From NCBI RefSeq assembly GCF_004342025.1, contig NZ_SLWN01000020.1:1-64000 (forward strand): a stretch of 64,000 nt of DNA, given 5' to 3'. Position numbers and translations under genes: made by a program. Positions 8,161 to 16,816 of the stretch are shown here, piece after piece (position 1 is the first letter of the stretch; every line of letters begins with the position of its first letter). The notes under the pieces were generated by a model. That model made no database searches. It was not told the DNA's origin and saw nothing but the letters and a program-made list of their open reading frames with translations. The DNA is from Kribbella steppae. Its GTDB lineage: Bacteria > Actinomycetota > Actinomycetes > Propionibacteriales > Kribbellaceae.

Positions 8161-8260
8161 GGACCGAAGGACAGGAGGTGTCCGGGCTCGTCGTGGCCAC
8201 GGGGCGCCACTCAGGCGGGCAGGTGGGCCGAGCGCCGCGACACCTCCTGTCGCTCGGTCC
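8161..8260. repeat. 22-bp inverted repeat flanking 56 bases
   Basis: Bases 8161-8182 and 8239-8260 are inverted copies matching at 20 of 22 positions, with a shared core GACAGGAGGTGTC. They enclose 56 bases without an open reading frame, directly after the truncated MFS gene and before the SWIM-gene cluster. It could be a small mobile-element remnant whose arrival broke the MFS gene, or an RNA hairpin. I see no target-site duplication. Confidence 0.6.
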
Positions 8261-8329
8261 CTCGATGCGCATGTCGGGGGTGGATGGCATGCTGCTCGGG
8301 TCGGGGTGTCGAGTGGAGCAGGGAGTGCT

Positions 8330-9628
8330 GTGGGGCCGTGGGATGTCGATCAGGTGCTGGGGTTGGCGCCGGATCCTGCGTCCGCCAAGGCAGCCCAGGC
8401 CCAGGCCCGCACGACGAAGTGGCCGGAGACCGGTAGCTCGGAGCGGGCGGTCTGGGGGCTGTGTCAGGGGAGCGGCAAGCAGCCGTACCAGACCACGGTC
8501 GATCTGAGTGGTCCGGCGTACAAGTGCTCCTGCCCGAGCCGGAAGTTCCCGTGCAAGCACGCGGTCGGGTTGCTGCTGCTCTGGGCCACCGGCGAGGTCC
8601 GGCCGGCTGATGAGCCGGAGTGGGCGAGGTCCTGGGTGGATCAGCGCGCGGCCCGCGCCGAACGCCCGGAGCGGAAGCCGGGTGAGGTCGTCGACCCGTT
8701 GGCGGCTCAGCAGCGTGCGTCCAGGCGGGCCGATCGGGTGTCCGCCGGGATGGCCGAGTTGGCCAGTTGGCTCGACGACCAGGTTAGGCAAGGCCTCGGT
8801 GGATTCGATCAGCGGGCCTACAGCGAGCTGAGTCGGCTGGCCGCGCGCATGGTGGACGCTCAGGCGCCAGGCGTTGCAGGAGCGGTACGGCGCGCAGCGG
8901 GTGTCGTCGGACGTGGACACGGCTGGCCGGGCGAACTGCTGGAGGAATTGTCGCTCATCCACCTGATCGTGTCCGCTCACTCCCGGCTGGCCGACCTCCC
9001 GCCGTCACTTGCCGACACTGTGCAGTCGAGGATCGGCTGGACCGTCGAGACTGCGCGGGTCCTGGCCGAGGGCGAGAAGGTGGAGGACGACTGGCTGGTG
9101 CTCGGTCGGGTGATCGAACCCGACGACCGGCTGACTGTCCGCCGCGTGTGGTTGCGCGGGGCAACAACCGGACGACTCGGCCTGATCCTCAACTTCGCCG
9201 CTGCCGGACGCCCACTCGATCCGCTGCCGGCCCGGCCCGGCGAGTACGTCCCTGGCGCGCTCTCCTTCTACCCCGGCGCTCTCCCGATGCGCGCCCTCCT
9301 CACCCAGACCGCGCCACGCCTGCCCGCACCTCGGCCCACCGGATTCACGGCGCAACAGGCCTTGGCGTCGTACGTCGAATCCGTCGCCGCGGACCCGTGG
9401 AACGAACGCTGGCCGCTGGTCCTGCAGGACGTCCGCCCGGCCCGGTACGGCGAGGGCTGGGCGCTGGTGGATCAGGCGGACGACGGGCTCGAGATCCTGC
9501 CCGGCGTGGATCCGTTGAAGTTGCTCGCGGTGTCGGCAGGTGATCCGGTCACAGTCGCCGGCGAGTGGAACCGGGCCGGGTTCCGCCCGATGACGTGCTG
9601 GCACCGGGACAGGCCGGTGATCGTGTGA
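8330..9628 (+). CDS. SWIM zinc-finger protein (YehQ-like)
   Basis: This 432-residue protein has a SWIM zinc-finger near its N-terminus with ligands C66, C68, C75 and H77 (CSCPSRKFPCKH). The rest of the protein matches no fold I recognise. SWIM domains bind DNA or proteins. I chose the GTG at 8330 because GGGAG lies upstream and the product then begins with the conserved-looking GPWDVDQVLGLAPD; a GTG at 8306 would add 8 residues. It is the first gene of a tightly coupled cluster (GTGA overlap with the next gene) that includes a MoxR ATPase and a VWA protein; E. coli yehQ holds the equivalent position. Confidence 0.85.
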   Translation: MGPWDVDQVLGLAPDPASAKAAQAQARTTKWPETGSSERAVWGLCQGSGKQPYQTTVDLSGPAYKCSCPSRKFPCKHAVGLLLLWATGEVRPADEPEWARSWVDQRAARAERPERKPGEVVDPLAAQQRASRRADRVSAGMAELASWLDDQVRQGLGGFDQRAYSELSRLAARMVDAQAPGVAGAVRRAAGVVGRGHGWPGELLEELSLIHLIVSAHSRLADLPPSLADTVQSRIGWTVETARVLAEGEKVEDDWLVLGRVIEPDDRLTVRRVWLRGATTGRLGLILNFAAAGRPLDPLPARPGEYVPGALSFYPGALPMRALLTQTAPRLPAPRPTGFTAQQALASYVESVAADPWNERWPLVLQDVRPARYGEGWALVDQADDGLEILPGVDPLKLLAVSAGDPVTVAGEWNRAGFRPMTCWHRDRPVIV

Positions 9629-11028
9629 AGGGCTGGGACGGGCTGGTCAGTTCGGCGCTACTCGGGACCGAGCGACGGCCGGTGCATTTCGAGGAGCTGC
9701 CTGAACATGTCCAGGAGCGGCTCGGTGAGGGCGGTCTGCTGGACGCGGCCGCGTTGGCGACCGTCTACAAACGCGCCGGCCGCACTCCGTTGCGTGATAT
9801 CGAACCGTTGCCTGCGGCCCCTGGCGAGGATCGTCCGTTGCCCCGGCCGGTCGCCATCCGCCGACTGGCCGCGATGCTCGGCGGATTCCAGACGTCGGCA
9901 CTCGGGGAGTGGCTGCGGGCAGCGGACGCCAAGGGTTGGGGAGTGCCGCCGGAGCATCTGCCGGCGTTGGCCGATTACGCGCGCAATCGCGCGGATTACC
10001 GACCGCTCGTCATCGCTGCGGCCGGTCGGCGCGCGACCTGGCTGGCCGATCTCAATCCCGAGTGGAAGTTCCTCCACGCGGCGGTTGCCGAGCGCAATGA
10101 CCCGGAGCTGTGGACCCACGGCAACTCGCTCCAGCGACGCACCTGGTTGCATGCGACGCGCCAGCAGGATCCCGCCGCCGCACTCGAGGCGCTGTGTGAG
10201 GTCTGGCCGACCGAGTCGGCCGCGACCCGGGCCGAGTTCCTCAGCTTGCTGGCCGACGGATTGTCCCTGGATGACGAAGAGTTCCTCGAGGCGGCTCTCG
10301 ACGACCGCGCCAAGGACGTCCGCCGGGGTGCGGCCCGGCTGCTGGCGCGGATCCCGGGATCGCGGTACGGCGACCGGATGGCTGAGCGGATGTCGTCGTA
10401 TCTGGTCGTCAGCCAAGGCGTGCTCGCGGTCGACCTGCCGAAACGTCTCAGCGCGTCGATGGAACGGGACGGCATCGATTCGCAGAACCCCGAGGGGATC
10501 GGCAAGCGCGCCTGGTGGTTCCTCCAGATCGTCGCGAACACCCCGCTCGAGGTGATGGATCCGACCTGGCTGGACCTGCCGGTGGAGGGTTGCGCGCCCG
10601 AGATCCTTCAGTCCGCTTGGGCGGAGGCCGCCGTACGAGAGAACGCGGAGCCCTGGGCGCGAGAGTTGCTGAAGGCGAACGCTTCGACCGGCAGCCGGAG
10701 TGCGGCCGAACTGCTGCGGGTGCTGCCTGCTGATGAATGGGTCCGGGCAGTGACCGCGTTGAAGGAAAGTATCGATCTGACCGAGTTGGTCGGTGGGTTG
10801 CCGGTGCCGTGGCCGGCGTCGCTGGGAACCATGATCCTGGATCAACTCGCGAAGGTCGGGACCGCGCGGGGCTGGGCCCGGCTGGCGAGTATCGCGGCTC
10901 GCGCGGTGCCGGCCGACGTACTGAATCATCCGATCACCCGCGAGCCGACCGGCGAGGAAGACACCTGGCGCCGCCGGCTGGTGGAGACCTTGATCTTCCG
11001 CCGTGAAATGTACGAGGAGCTCTCATGA
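9625..11028 (+). CDS. DUF5691 family protein
   Basis: This is a 467-residue protein with the family opening KGWDGLVSSALLGTERRP. The body is helical and repeat-like (LSLLADGLSLDDEEFLEAALDDRAKDVRRGAARLLARI near residues 210-250 resembles a HEAT-type unit), suggesting a scaffold or adaptor. The GTG start overlaps the SWIM gene stop (GTGA) and its own stop overlaps the MoxR ATG, so all three are translationally coupled. Its biochemical role is unknown; from context it is probably part of the MoxR/VWA machine. Confidence 0.8.
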   Translation: MKGWDGLVSSALLGTERRPVHFEELPEHVQERLGEGGLLDAAALATVYKRAGRTPLRDIEPLPAAPGEDRPLPRPVAIRRLAAMLGGFQTSALGEWLRAADAKGWGVPPEHLPALADYARNRADYRPLVIAAAGRRATWLADLNPEWKFLHAAVAERNDPELWTHGNSLQRRTWLHATRQQDPAAALEALCEVWPTESAATRAEFLSLLADGLSLDDEEFLEAALDDRAKDVRRGAARLLARIPGSRYGDRMAERMSSYLVVSQGVLAVDLPKRLSASMERDGIDSQNPEGIGKRAWWFLQIVANTPLEVMDPTWLDLPVEGCAPEILQSAWAEAAVRENAEPWARELLKANASTGSRSAAELLRVLPADEWVRAVTALKESIDLTELVGGLPVPWPASLGTMILDQLAKVGTARGWARLASIAARAVPADVLNHPITREPTGEEDTWRRRLVETLIFRREMYEELS

Positions 11029-12107
11029 CCACTGAGGTACTGCGGCCGCACGCCGAGACCGAGTACGCCGGCGAACTCGAAACGCTGGCCGCGACCGACG
11101 ACCGGCCGCGGCCGCCTGCATGGCGGTTGTCGCCGGCCGCGGTCGTCACGTACCTCCTTGGCGGACGGGCCGGTGACATGGAGATTTCACCCAAGTACGT
11201 CGGTCCGCGCCGGCTGGTCGAGGTCGCGGTCGCCACGCTGGCGACGGACCGCGCGTTGCTGCTCCTCGGCGTACCGGGTACGGCGAAGACGTGGGTCAGC
11301 GAGCACCTCGCGGCCGCGATCAGCGGCGACTCGACCCTGCTGGTGCAAGGTACGGCGGGCACGGCCGAGGAGTCGATCCGGTACGGCTGGAACTACGCGC
11401 AGTTGATTGCCCAGGGCCCCAGTGAGGCGGCGCTGGTGCCGAGTCCGGTGCAGCGGGCGATGACGGAGGCGAAGATCGCCCGGATCGAGGAGCTGACCCG
11501 GATGCCGTCCGACGTCCAGGACGCGCTCATCACGATTCTGTCCGAGAAGACGCTGCCGATCTCCGAGCTGGGCACGGAAGTCCAAGCACGCAAGGGTTTC
11601 AACGTCATCGCCACGGCCAACGACCGCGACAAGGGAGTCAACGAACTGTCCAGCGCGCTCCGGCGACGGTTCAACACCGTCGTCCTGCCGCTGCCCGACT
11701 CGGCCGATGACGAGGTGGAGATCGTGTCCCGCCGTGTCGCGCAGCTCGGGTCCGCCCTCGAGTTGCCGCAACCGGACGACGCGCTGAACGAGATCCGCCG
11801 GGTCGTGACGATCTTCCGCGAGCTGCGCTCCGGCCGGACCGAGGACGGTCGTACTGCGGTGAAGTCGCCGTCCGCCACTCTCTCCACTGCCGAGGCGATC
11901 AGCGTGGTCACCGGAGGCATCGCGCTGGCCGCCCACTTCGGTGACGGCGTCTTGCGACCCACCGATGTGGCCGGCGGCATCCTCGGTGCCGTCGTCAAGG
12001 ACCCGTCTGCCGACCGGGTGGTGTGGTCGGAGTACCTGGAGACGGTCGTCCGCGAGCGCGACGACTGGGCACCGTTCTACCGAGCCTGTCGCGAGATCAG
12101 CGGTTGA
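11025..12107 (+). CDS. MoxR-family AAA+ ATPase (YehL-like)
   Basis: This 360-residue AAA+ ATPase has the Walker A motif GVPGTAKT at 82-89. Later it has the segment QDALITILSEKTLPI and the sensor-type ATANDRDKGVNELSSALRRRF. MoxR ATPases work with VWA-domain partners as chaperones that assemble or insert cofactors into protein complexes; the partner here is the VWA gene at 15623. The stop codon abuts the right end of the inserted TnpB element (TTGACGTCC), so the final codons lie at the insertion edge. The C-terminus seems close to natural length. Confidence 0.92.
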   Translation: MTTEVLRPHAETEYAGELETLAATDDRPRPPAWRLSPAAVVTYLLGGRAGDMEISPKYVGPRRLVEVAVATLATDRALLLLGVPGTAKTWVSEHLAAAISGDSTLLVQGTAGTAEESIRYGWNYAQLIAQGPSEAALVPSPVQRAMTEAKIARIEELTRMPSDVQDALITILSEKTLPISELGTEVQARKGFNVIATANDRDKGVNELSSALRRRFNTVVLPLPDSADDEVEIVSRRVAQLGSALELPQPDDALNEIRRVVTIFRELRSGRTEDGRTAVKSPSATLSTAEAISVVTGGIALAAHFGDGVLRPTDVAGGILGAVVKDPSADRVVWSEYLETVVRERDDWAPFYRACREISG

Positions 12108-12260
12108 CGTCCTCCCCGTTCCGAAGGGAAGGGGATTCCAACTACTACGCGGAGGTAGCGTGTTGAGGTTCACGCTTCGGCGAGACCCGTGGTGGCGTCG
12201 CTCGGCGTGCACTGACGGCCCGTCCGGCCGCGATGTTGACTGCCGCGTTCACATCCGCGT
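12108..12260 (-). ncRNA. Predicted reRNA (omega RNA) of TnpB
   Basis: TnpB nucleases use a non-coding RNA made from the 3' end of tnpB and the element's right end, followed by a guide copied from flanking DNA. Here the scaffold would cover the last 100 or so bases of tnpB plus the terminal hairpin (12114-12134), ending in GGGGAGGACGTCAA. The adjoining guide is 5'-CCGCTGATCTCGCGACAG on the minus strand, i.e. the 3' end of moxR. The 5' limit given is a guess. Confidence 0.5.
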
Positions 12261-13341
12261 TTGCCTCATGTCCGCAGGCTACGCACCGGAACACCGCTTG
12301 GCTCTCACGGTTGTCCGGTGCGCAGTGCCCGCAGACGCTGCAGGTCTGCGACGTGTATGCCGGATTGACTTTCTCGACTCGCCCTGCCGCCTTGTGCTCC
12401 AGACGCTGCACGAGCAGTCCCCAGCCGTTGGCCAGGATGCCCCGGTTCAGCCCGGCTTTGGCACGGCGCCGGTTCGGCAGATACGCACCCGGCCGCCCCG
12501 GATCGAACTTGACCTTCGTTCGTCTGGTCATCTGGGCGACCCGAAGGTCCTCGACACGGATGACGTCGAAGCGTCGGGCGAGGTCGGTGCTGGTCTTCTC
12601 GACCCAATCCTTGCGGCGGTCACCGGCACGAGCGTGCAGCTTGGCGATCGCAGCCTTTACCCGGTGGCTCCGGCTGGAGCCGCGGCGGCACCGGGCAAGC
12701 CGACGCTGCAACTGCTTCAGCCGCTCCTGCTCCCGTGCCGACAGGCCAGGACAGGTCACCAGTTCTCCGGTGGACAGGGCCGCCGAGACAATGACGCCGC
12801 GGTCCACGCCGACGACCTCACCTGTACCGGGTGCGGGGATCGGCGGTGGGATGGCGGCGAAGGCGAGGTGCCAGCGGCCCGCTCGGTCGCGGGTGATGCG
12901 GTAGGACTTGGCTTCGGGAACGGCACGGGACAGCCGGAACCGTACCCTGCCGACCTTGGGCACGTTGACCGCAGCCCATCCCCGGTTCAGCTTCACGATC
13001 CGGGACGCCTGGGGACCGACGATGCGGAACCCCTCGTGCAGCCCGGCCTTGCGCCAAGTCGGTCGCCGGTGGGTGCCTGCGTAGAAGTTCTTGATGGCCT
13101 GGTCGAAGTCCCGCAGCGCTTGCTGTTGGACGGTCTGCGACCCGGCCCGCAGCCAGCCGAACGCGGCTCGCGCTTCGGTGAGTTGCCGTGCTTGCTCGAC
13201 GTACCCAGGCGTCAGGCCTCTGTCGCGGGTCCACATCGACCACTGCTCGAGTGCCAGGTTCCACACGTACCGGGCATGCCGGCACTGCTCCAGCAGCGCG
13301 GCCTGCTGCGCGGGAGTCGGATACATCCGGAACCGGGACAT
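12145..13341 (-). CDS. tnpB: TnpB RNA-guided endonuclease (OrfB transposase family)
   Basis: This 398-residue protein is a full-length TnpB. The RuvC catalytic residues are all present: D180 in GEVVGVDRG, E264 in IRVEDL and D363 in NADVNAA. The zinc ribbon has C334, C337, C353 and C356. The N-terminal MSRFRMYPTPAQQAALLEQC opening is standard, so I place the start at 13341 although the frame is open further upstream. TnpB is an RNA-guided nuclease that keeps IS605-family elements at donor sites. With no tnpA nearby, movement would need a partner elsewhere. Confidence 0.93.
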   Translation of the reverse strand: MSRFRMYPTPAQQAALLEQCRHARYVWNLALEQWSMWTRDRGLTPGYVEQARQLTEARAAFGWLRAGSQTVQQQALRDFDQAIKNFYAGTHRRPTWRKAGLHEGFRIVGPQASRIVKLNRGWAAVNVPKVGRVRFRLSRAVPEAKSYRITRDRAGRWHLAFAAIPPPIPAPGTGEVVGVDRGVIVSAALSTGELVTCPGLSAREQERLKQLQRRLARCRRGSSRSHRVKAAIAKLHARAGDRRKDWVEKTSTDLARRFDVIRVEDLRVAQMTRRTKVKFDPGRPGAYLPNRRRAKAGLNRGILANGWGLLVQRLEHKAAGRVEKVNPAYTSQTCSVCGHCAPDNRESQAVFRCVACGHEANADVNAAVNIAAGRAVSARRATPPRVSPKREPQHATSA

Positions 13342-13445
13342 GGAACCTACCCAATCAACCGGGACCGACAATCCTCGATCTCCGAGAGGAGGCAGTCGCG
13401 GTTCCACCCTGCCCCGAACGACCGGGTATCCCCGCGACAATTCCG

Positions 13446-15626
13446 ATGACTGTTCACCTGCTGGGGATTCGGCATCATGGGCCGGGGTCGGCGCGGGCGG
13501 TGGCGACTGCGCTTGCTGAGCTCCAGCCGGATGTGGTGCTGATCGAGGGACCTCCGGAGGCCGACAAGGTGGTCGAGCTGGCCGGGTCGGAGGAGATGGT
13601 GCCGCCGGTCGCGTTGCTCGCGTATGCGGTGGACGACTCGACCCGGGCTGCGTTCTGGCCGTTCGCGGTGTTCAGCCCAGAGTGGCAGGCGGTCGAGTAC
13701 GCCTTGGCGGCCGACGTACCGGTGCGGTTCTGTGATCTGCCGGCTGCCCATCAGTTCGCTTCCTCCGGTGGTGATGGCCGACGCGGATTGTCGATCGATC
13801 CGTTGGCCACGTTGGCGAACGCGGGCGGGTACGACGATCCTGAGCGCTGGTGGGACGACGTGATCGAGTCCCGGCGCGAGGGGGCCGAGCCGTTCACCGT
13901 GATCGCCGATGCGATGCGCGAGCTCCGCCACGGCGAGGAGGCGACCGGGCGCGAGGCGCAGCGTGAGGCGTACATGCGGACGGTACTGCGGAAGGCGATC
14001 CGCGAAGGTTTCGAGCGGATCGCAGTGATCTGTGGTGCTTGGCACGTACCGGCGCTGGAAGCACCGTTGCCCCCAGCAACCCACGATCAACGCATCCTGA
14101 AGGGCTTGCCGAAGCGCAAGGTCGCCTGCACGTGGGTCCCGTGGACGCACGGTCGGCTGGCGGCGACGAGCGGGTACGGCGCCGGCATCACCTCACCTGG
14201 CTGGTATCACCACCTGTTCACCGCGCCGGACCAGATCACCACGCGGTGGTTGTCGAAGGTCGCGCGGGTCCTGCGGGAGGAAGATCTGCCCGTCTCCAGC
14301 GCTCACGTGATCGAAGCGGTCCGACTCGCGGACACCCTGGCCGCGTTGCGGGAACGTCCGCTGGCCGGGCTGAGCGAGGTCACCGAAGCGACGCGGGCAG
14401 TGCTCTGCGGCGGGAACGACGTACTGCTTGATCTCGTCACTCGCGAAGCGGTGGTCGGGGAGCTGTTGGGGTCGGTGCCGGGTGAGACGCCGCAGGCTCC
14501 GGTCGCGGCGGACCTGGCGGCGCAGGCGCGGCGGCTCAGGATGAGGCGGGACGCGACCGAGCGGGTGATCGAGCTCGACCTGCGGAAGCCGAACGACCTC
14601 GAGAAGTCGCGGCTGCTGCACCGGTTGCGGATCCTCGGTGTGCATTGGGGTGTGGCGGCCGCCGACGAGCGGCGGGCGCAGGGCACGTTCCGCGAGATGT
14701 GGCGGCTCGCCTGGGATCCAGGGCTCGAGGTCGAACTGGTCGCCGCCGGCGCCCACGGTACGACGGTCCTCGGCGCTGCGACGACCGTGATGCTGCGCGT
14801 CGCGGACGAGTCGTCGACTTTGGCCGATGTGACCGCGGCGTTGGAGAAGTCGCTGTTGGCCGACCTCGCGGACGCGTTGCCCGAATTGCTGCGCGGTGTC
14901 GACACCCGGGCGGCGAAGGATGCGGACGTCGGTCACCTGATGGCGGCGTTGCCGGCGCTGGCGCGATCCTCGCGGTACGGCGATGTGCGTGGCACCGACA
15001 CGGCCGGGCTGGCCTCGGTCGCGGGTCGGATGGTGTCCCGGGTGTGCGCCGGTCTCGGCCGGACGGTGCACGGACTCGATCCGGATGCGGCGGCCGCCGT
15101 ACTGGAATTGATCGACGGGGTGCAGGACGCGACCGCCTTGCTGGACGAGGATGTGCGGGCGGAGTGGCTGGCGACGTTGGAGGGGTTGAGCGACCGGTCG
15201 TCCGTGCCGCCGTTGATCCGTGGGCGGTTGACCCGGTTGATGCTCGACACGTCGCGGCTGCCGGATCATGAGGTCGCGCTGCGCCTCGGACGCGCGTTGT
15301 CGCCGGGTACAACGACCGCCGATGCGGCCGGGTATGTCGAGGGCTTCCTGGCCGGTGGTGGGTTGCTGCTCGTCCACGACGAACGGTTGCTGGCGTTGGT
15401 GGATGCCTGGCTGGCGGCGGTCCCGGACGACGCGTTCGTCGAGGTGCTGCCACTGCTTCGCCGTACGTTCGGAACCTTCGCCTCGCCGGAGCGACGGTCG
15501 ATCGGCACGCGCGCCCGGGCGCTCGGCGATCCGGCGTCGGTGATTGTTGCTGATGACAGCGACCTTGATGCCGAGCTGGCCGCGTCCGTGCTGCCTGTCG
15601 TCGCGCAACTGCTGGGGGTGTCATGA
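13446..15626 (+). CDS. DUF5682 family protein (YehM-like)
   Basis: This is a 726-residue protein with the family signature MTVHLLGIRHHGPGSARAV at its N-terminus and GAWHVPAL near residue 200. These motifs resemble the TraB/EreA-like alpha/beta group, which carries conserved His/Glu residues, but no activity is established. E. coli yehM is the equivalent gene beside yehL. The ATG at 13446 lies at the edge of the TnpB insertion and lacks a Shine-Dalgarno (CGCGACAATTCCG precedes it), so its original translation signal may have been displaced. The 3' end overlaps the VWA gene by 4 bases. Confidence 0.85.
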   Translation: MTVHLLGIRHHGPGSARAVATALAELQPDVVLIEGPPEADKVVELAGSEEMVPPVALLAYAVDDSTRAAFWPFAVFSPEWQAVEYALAADVPVRFCDLPAAHQFASSGGDGRRGLSIDPLATLANAGGYDDPERWWDDVIESRREGAEPFTVIADAMRELRHGEEATGREAQREAYMRTVLRKAIREGFERIAVICGAWHVPALEAPLPPATHDQRILKGLPKRKVACTWVPWTHGRLAATSGYGAGITSPGWYHHLFTAPDQITTRWLSKVARVLREEDLPVSSAHVIEAVRLADTLAALRERPLAGLSEVTEATRAVLCGGNDVLLDLVTREAVVGELLGSVPGETPQAPVAADLAAQARRLRMRRDATERVIELDLRKPNDLEKSRLLHRLRILGVHWGVAAADERRAQGTFREMWRLAWDPGLEVELVAAGAHGTTVLGAATTVMLRVADESSTLADVTAALEKSLLADLADALPELLRGVDTRAAKDADVGHLMAALPALARSSRYGDVRGTDTAGLASVAGRMVSRVCAGLGRTVHGLDPDAAAAVLELIDGVQDATALLDEDVRAEWLATLEGLSDRSSVPPLIRGRLTRLMLDTSRLPDHEVALRLGRALSPGTTTADAAGYVEGFLAGGGLLLVHDERLLALVDAWLAAVPDDAFVEVLPLLRRTFGTFASPERRSIGTRARALGDPASVIVADDSDLDAELAASVLPVVAQLLGVS

Positions 15627-16792
15627 CTGAGTCTTCGCTGGATGGCGAACGGATGCGCCGCTGGCGACTCGTCCTCGGGAGCGAAGCCGATCCGGAGACC
15701 GGTACGACGCTGTCTGCTGAGGACCGGTCGGTCGACGCGGCGTTGGCCGCGCTGTACGACGCAGCTCCCGGAGATGGAACGCAACGGGCGGCCGGGCTGG
15801 GGTCGTCGGCGCCACGGGTGGCGCGGTGGCTGGGCGACATCCGGCAGTACTTCCCGAGCACGGTTGTCCAGGTGATGCAACGGGACGCGGTCGAGCGGCT
15901 CGGCATCACCCGGATGCTGATGGAGCCGGAGCTGCTGGGCGCGGTCGAGCCGGACGTGCACCTGGTCAGCACGCTGCTCGCGCTCAACGAGGTGATGCCG
16001 GAGGAGACCAAGCAGACCGCGCGTGACGTAGTTGGCCGGGTCGTGGCCGAACTCGAGGCCCGCCTGACCGAACGCACCCGGGCTGCGGTCACCGGCGCCC
16101 TCGACCGGGCTGGCCGGACCGGTCGCCCGCGGCACTCGGACATCGACTGGGACCGGACTATCCGGGCGAACCTCAAACACTTCTCGCCGGCCCTCGGCAC
16201 CATCGTTCCGGATCGGCTGGTCGGGTACGCGCGGCGGAATCACAGCGTCCAGCGGGACATCGTGCTGGCCATCGACCAGTCCGGTTCGATGGCGGAGTCG
16301 GTGGTGTACGCGTCGCTGTTCGGCGCGGTGCTCGGGTCGATCCGCACGCTGCGGACCAGCCTGGTCGTGTTCGACACCGCGGTGGTCGACCTGACCGATC
16401 AGCTGGAGGATCCGGTCGACGTACTGTTCGGGACGCAATTGGGCGGCGGCACGGACATCAACCGTGCGCTCGCGTACTGCGAGGAGCTCGTCACCAAGCC
16501 CGCCGATACCGTCATGGTGCTGATCTCCGACCTCTACGAAGGCGGCGTCCGCGAGGACATGCTGCGTCGAGCCCGCTCGCTGGTCGAGTCCGGCGTCCAG
16601 CTCATCGCCCTGCTCGCCCTGGCCGACTCCGGCACCCCGTCGTACGACGCCGAGAACGCCGCCGCCCTCGCCGATCTCGGCGTACCCACCTTCGCCTGCA
16701 CTCCTGATCTCTTCCCCGACCTCATGGCCGCCGCCATCCGCCACGAAGACATCACCGGCTGGGCCGCCACCAACCTCACGGGAAGCAACTGA
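15623..16792 (+). CDS. VWA-domain protein, MoxR partner (YehP-like)
   Basis: This 389-residue protein has a helical N-terminal half and a von Willebrand A domain from about residue 210. The MIDAS metal site is complete: D218-x-S220-x-S222 in AIDQSGSM, the Thr of GGGTDI near 276 and the Asp of ISDLYE near 301. No signal peptide or TM segment is present, so it is cytoplasmic. VWA proteins paired with MoxR ATPases act as substrate adaptors. It overlaps the DUF5682 stop (ATGA) and ends the five-gene cluster. Confidence 0.92.
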   Translation: MTESSLDGERMRRWRLVLGSEADPETGTTLSAEDRSVDAALAALYDAAPGDGTQRAAGLGSSAPRVARWLGDIRQYFPSTVVQVMQRDAVERLGITRMLMEPELLGAVEPDVHLVSTLLALNEVMPEETKQTARDVVGRVVAELEARLTERTRAAVTGALDRAGRTGRPRHSDIDWDRTIRANLKHFSPALGTIVPDRLVGYARRNHSVQRDIVLAIDQSGSMAESVVYASLFGAVLGSIRTLRTSLVVFDTAVVDLTDQLEDPVDVLFGTQLGGGTDINRALAYCEELVTKPADTVMVLISDLYEGGVREDMLRRARSLVESGVQLIALLALADSGTPSYDAENAAALADLGVPTFACTPDLFPDLMAAAIRHEDITGWAATNLTGSN

Positions 16793-16816
16793 GCTCCTGA
16801 GCGGTTGCTGTTGGAC

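Larger units (their letters stand above)
12108..13440 (-). mobile_element. TnpB-only IS605/IS1341-type insertion element
   Basis: The element carries a single tnpB and no tnpA. Its right end (minus strand) has the hallmark of this group: a hairpin at 12114-12134 (CCCC-TTCC paired with GGAAGGGG) followed by GGGGAGGACGTCAA, ending at the moxR stop. The left end lies somewhere in 13342-13445, just before the DUF5682 start; I cannot place it to the base. It separates two genes of an operon otherwise joined by 4-base overlaps, so it is a secondary insertion. Confidence 0.75.

Noticed and set aside
8178..8507. Plus-strand 109-codon open frame over the inverted repeat and the SWIM gene start
   Set aside because: It has no ribosome site and is Arg/Ser/Gly-rich out-of-frame sequence overlapping the SWIM gene.
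12145..13440. CRISPR-associated nuclease (Cas12-like) reading of the RuvC protein
   Set aside because: Size (398 residues), IS605-type right end and absence of any repeat array fit TnpB, not Cas12.
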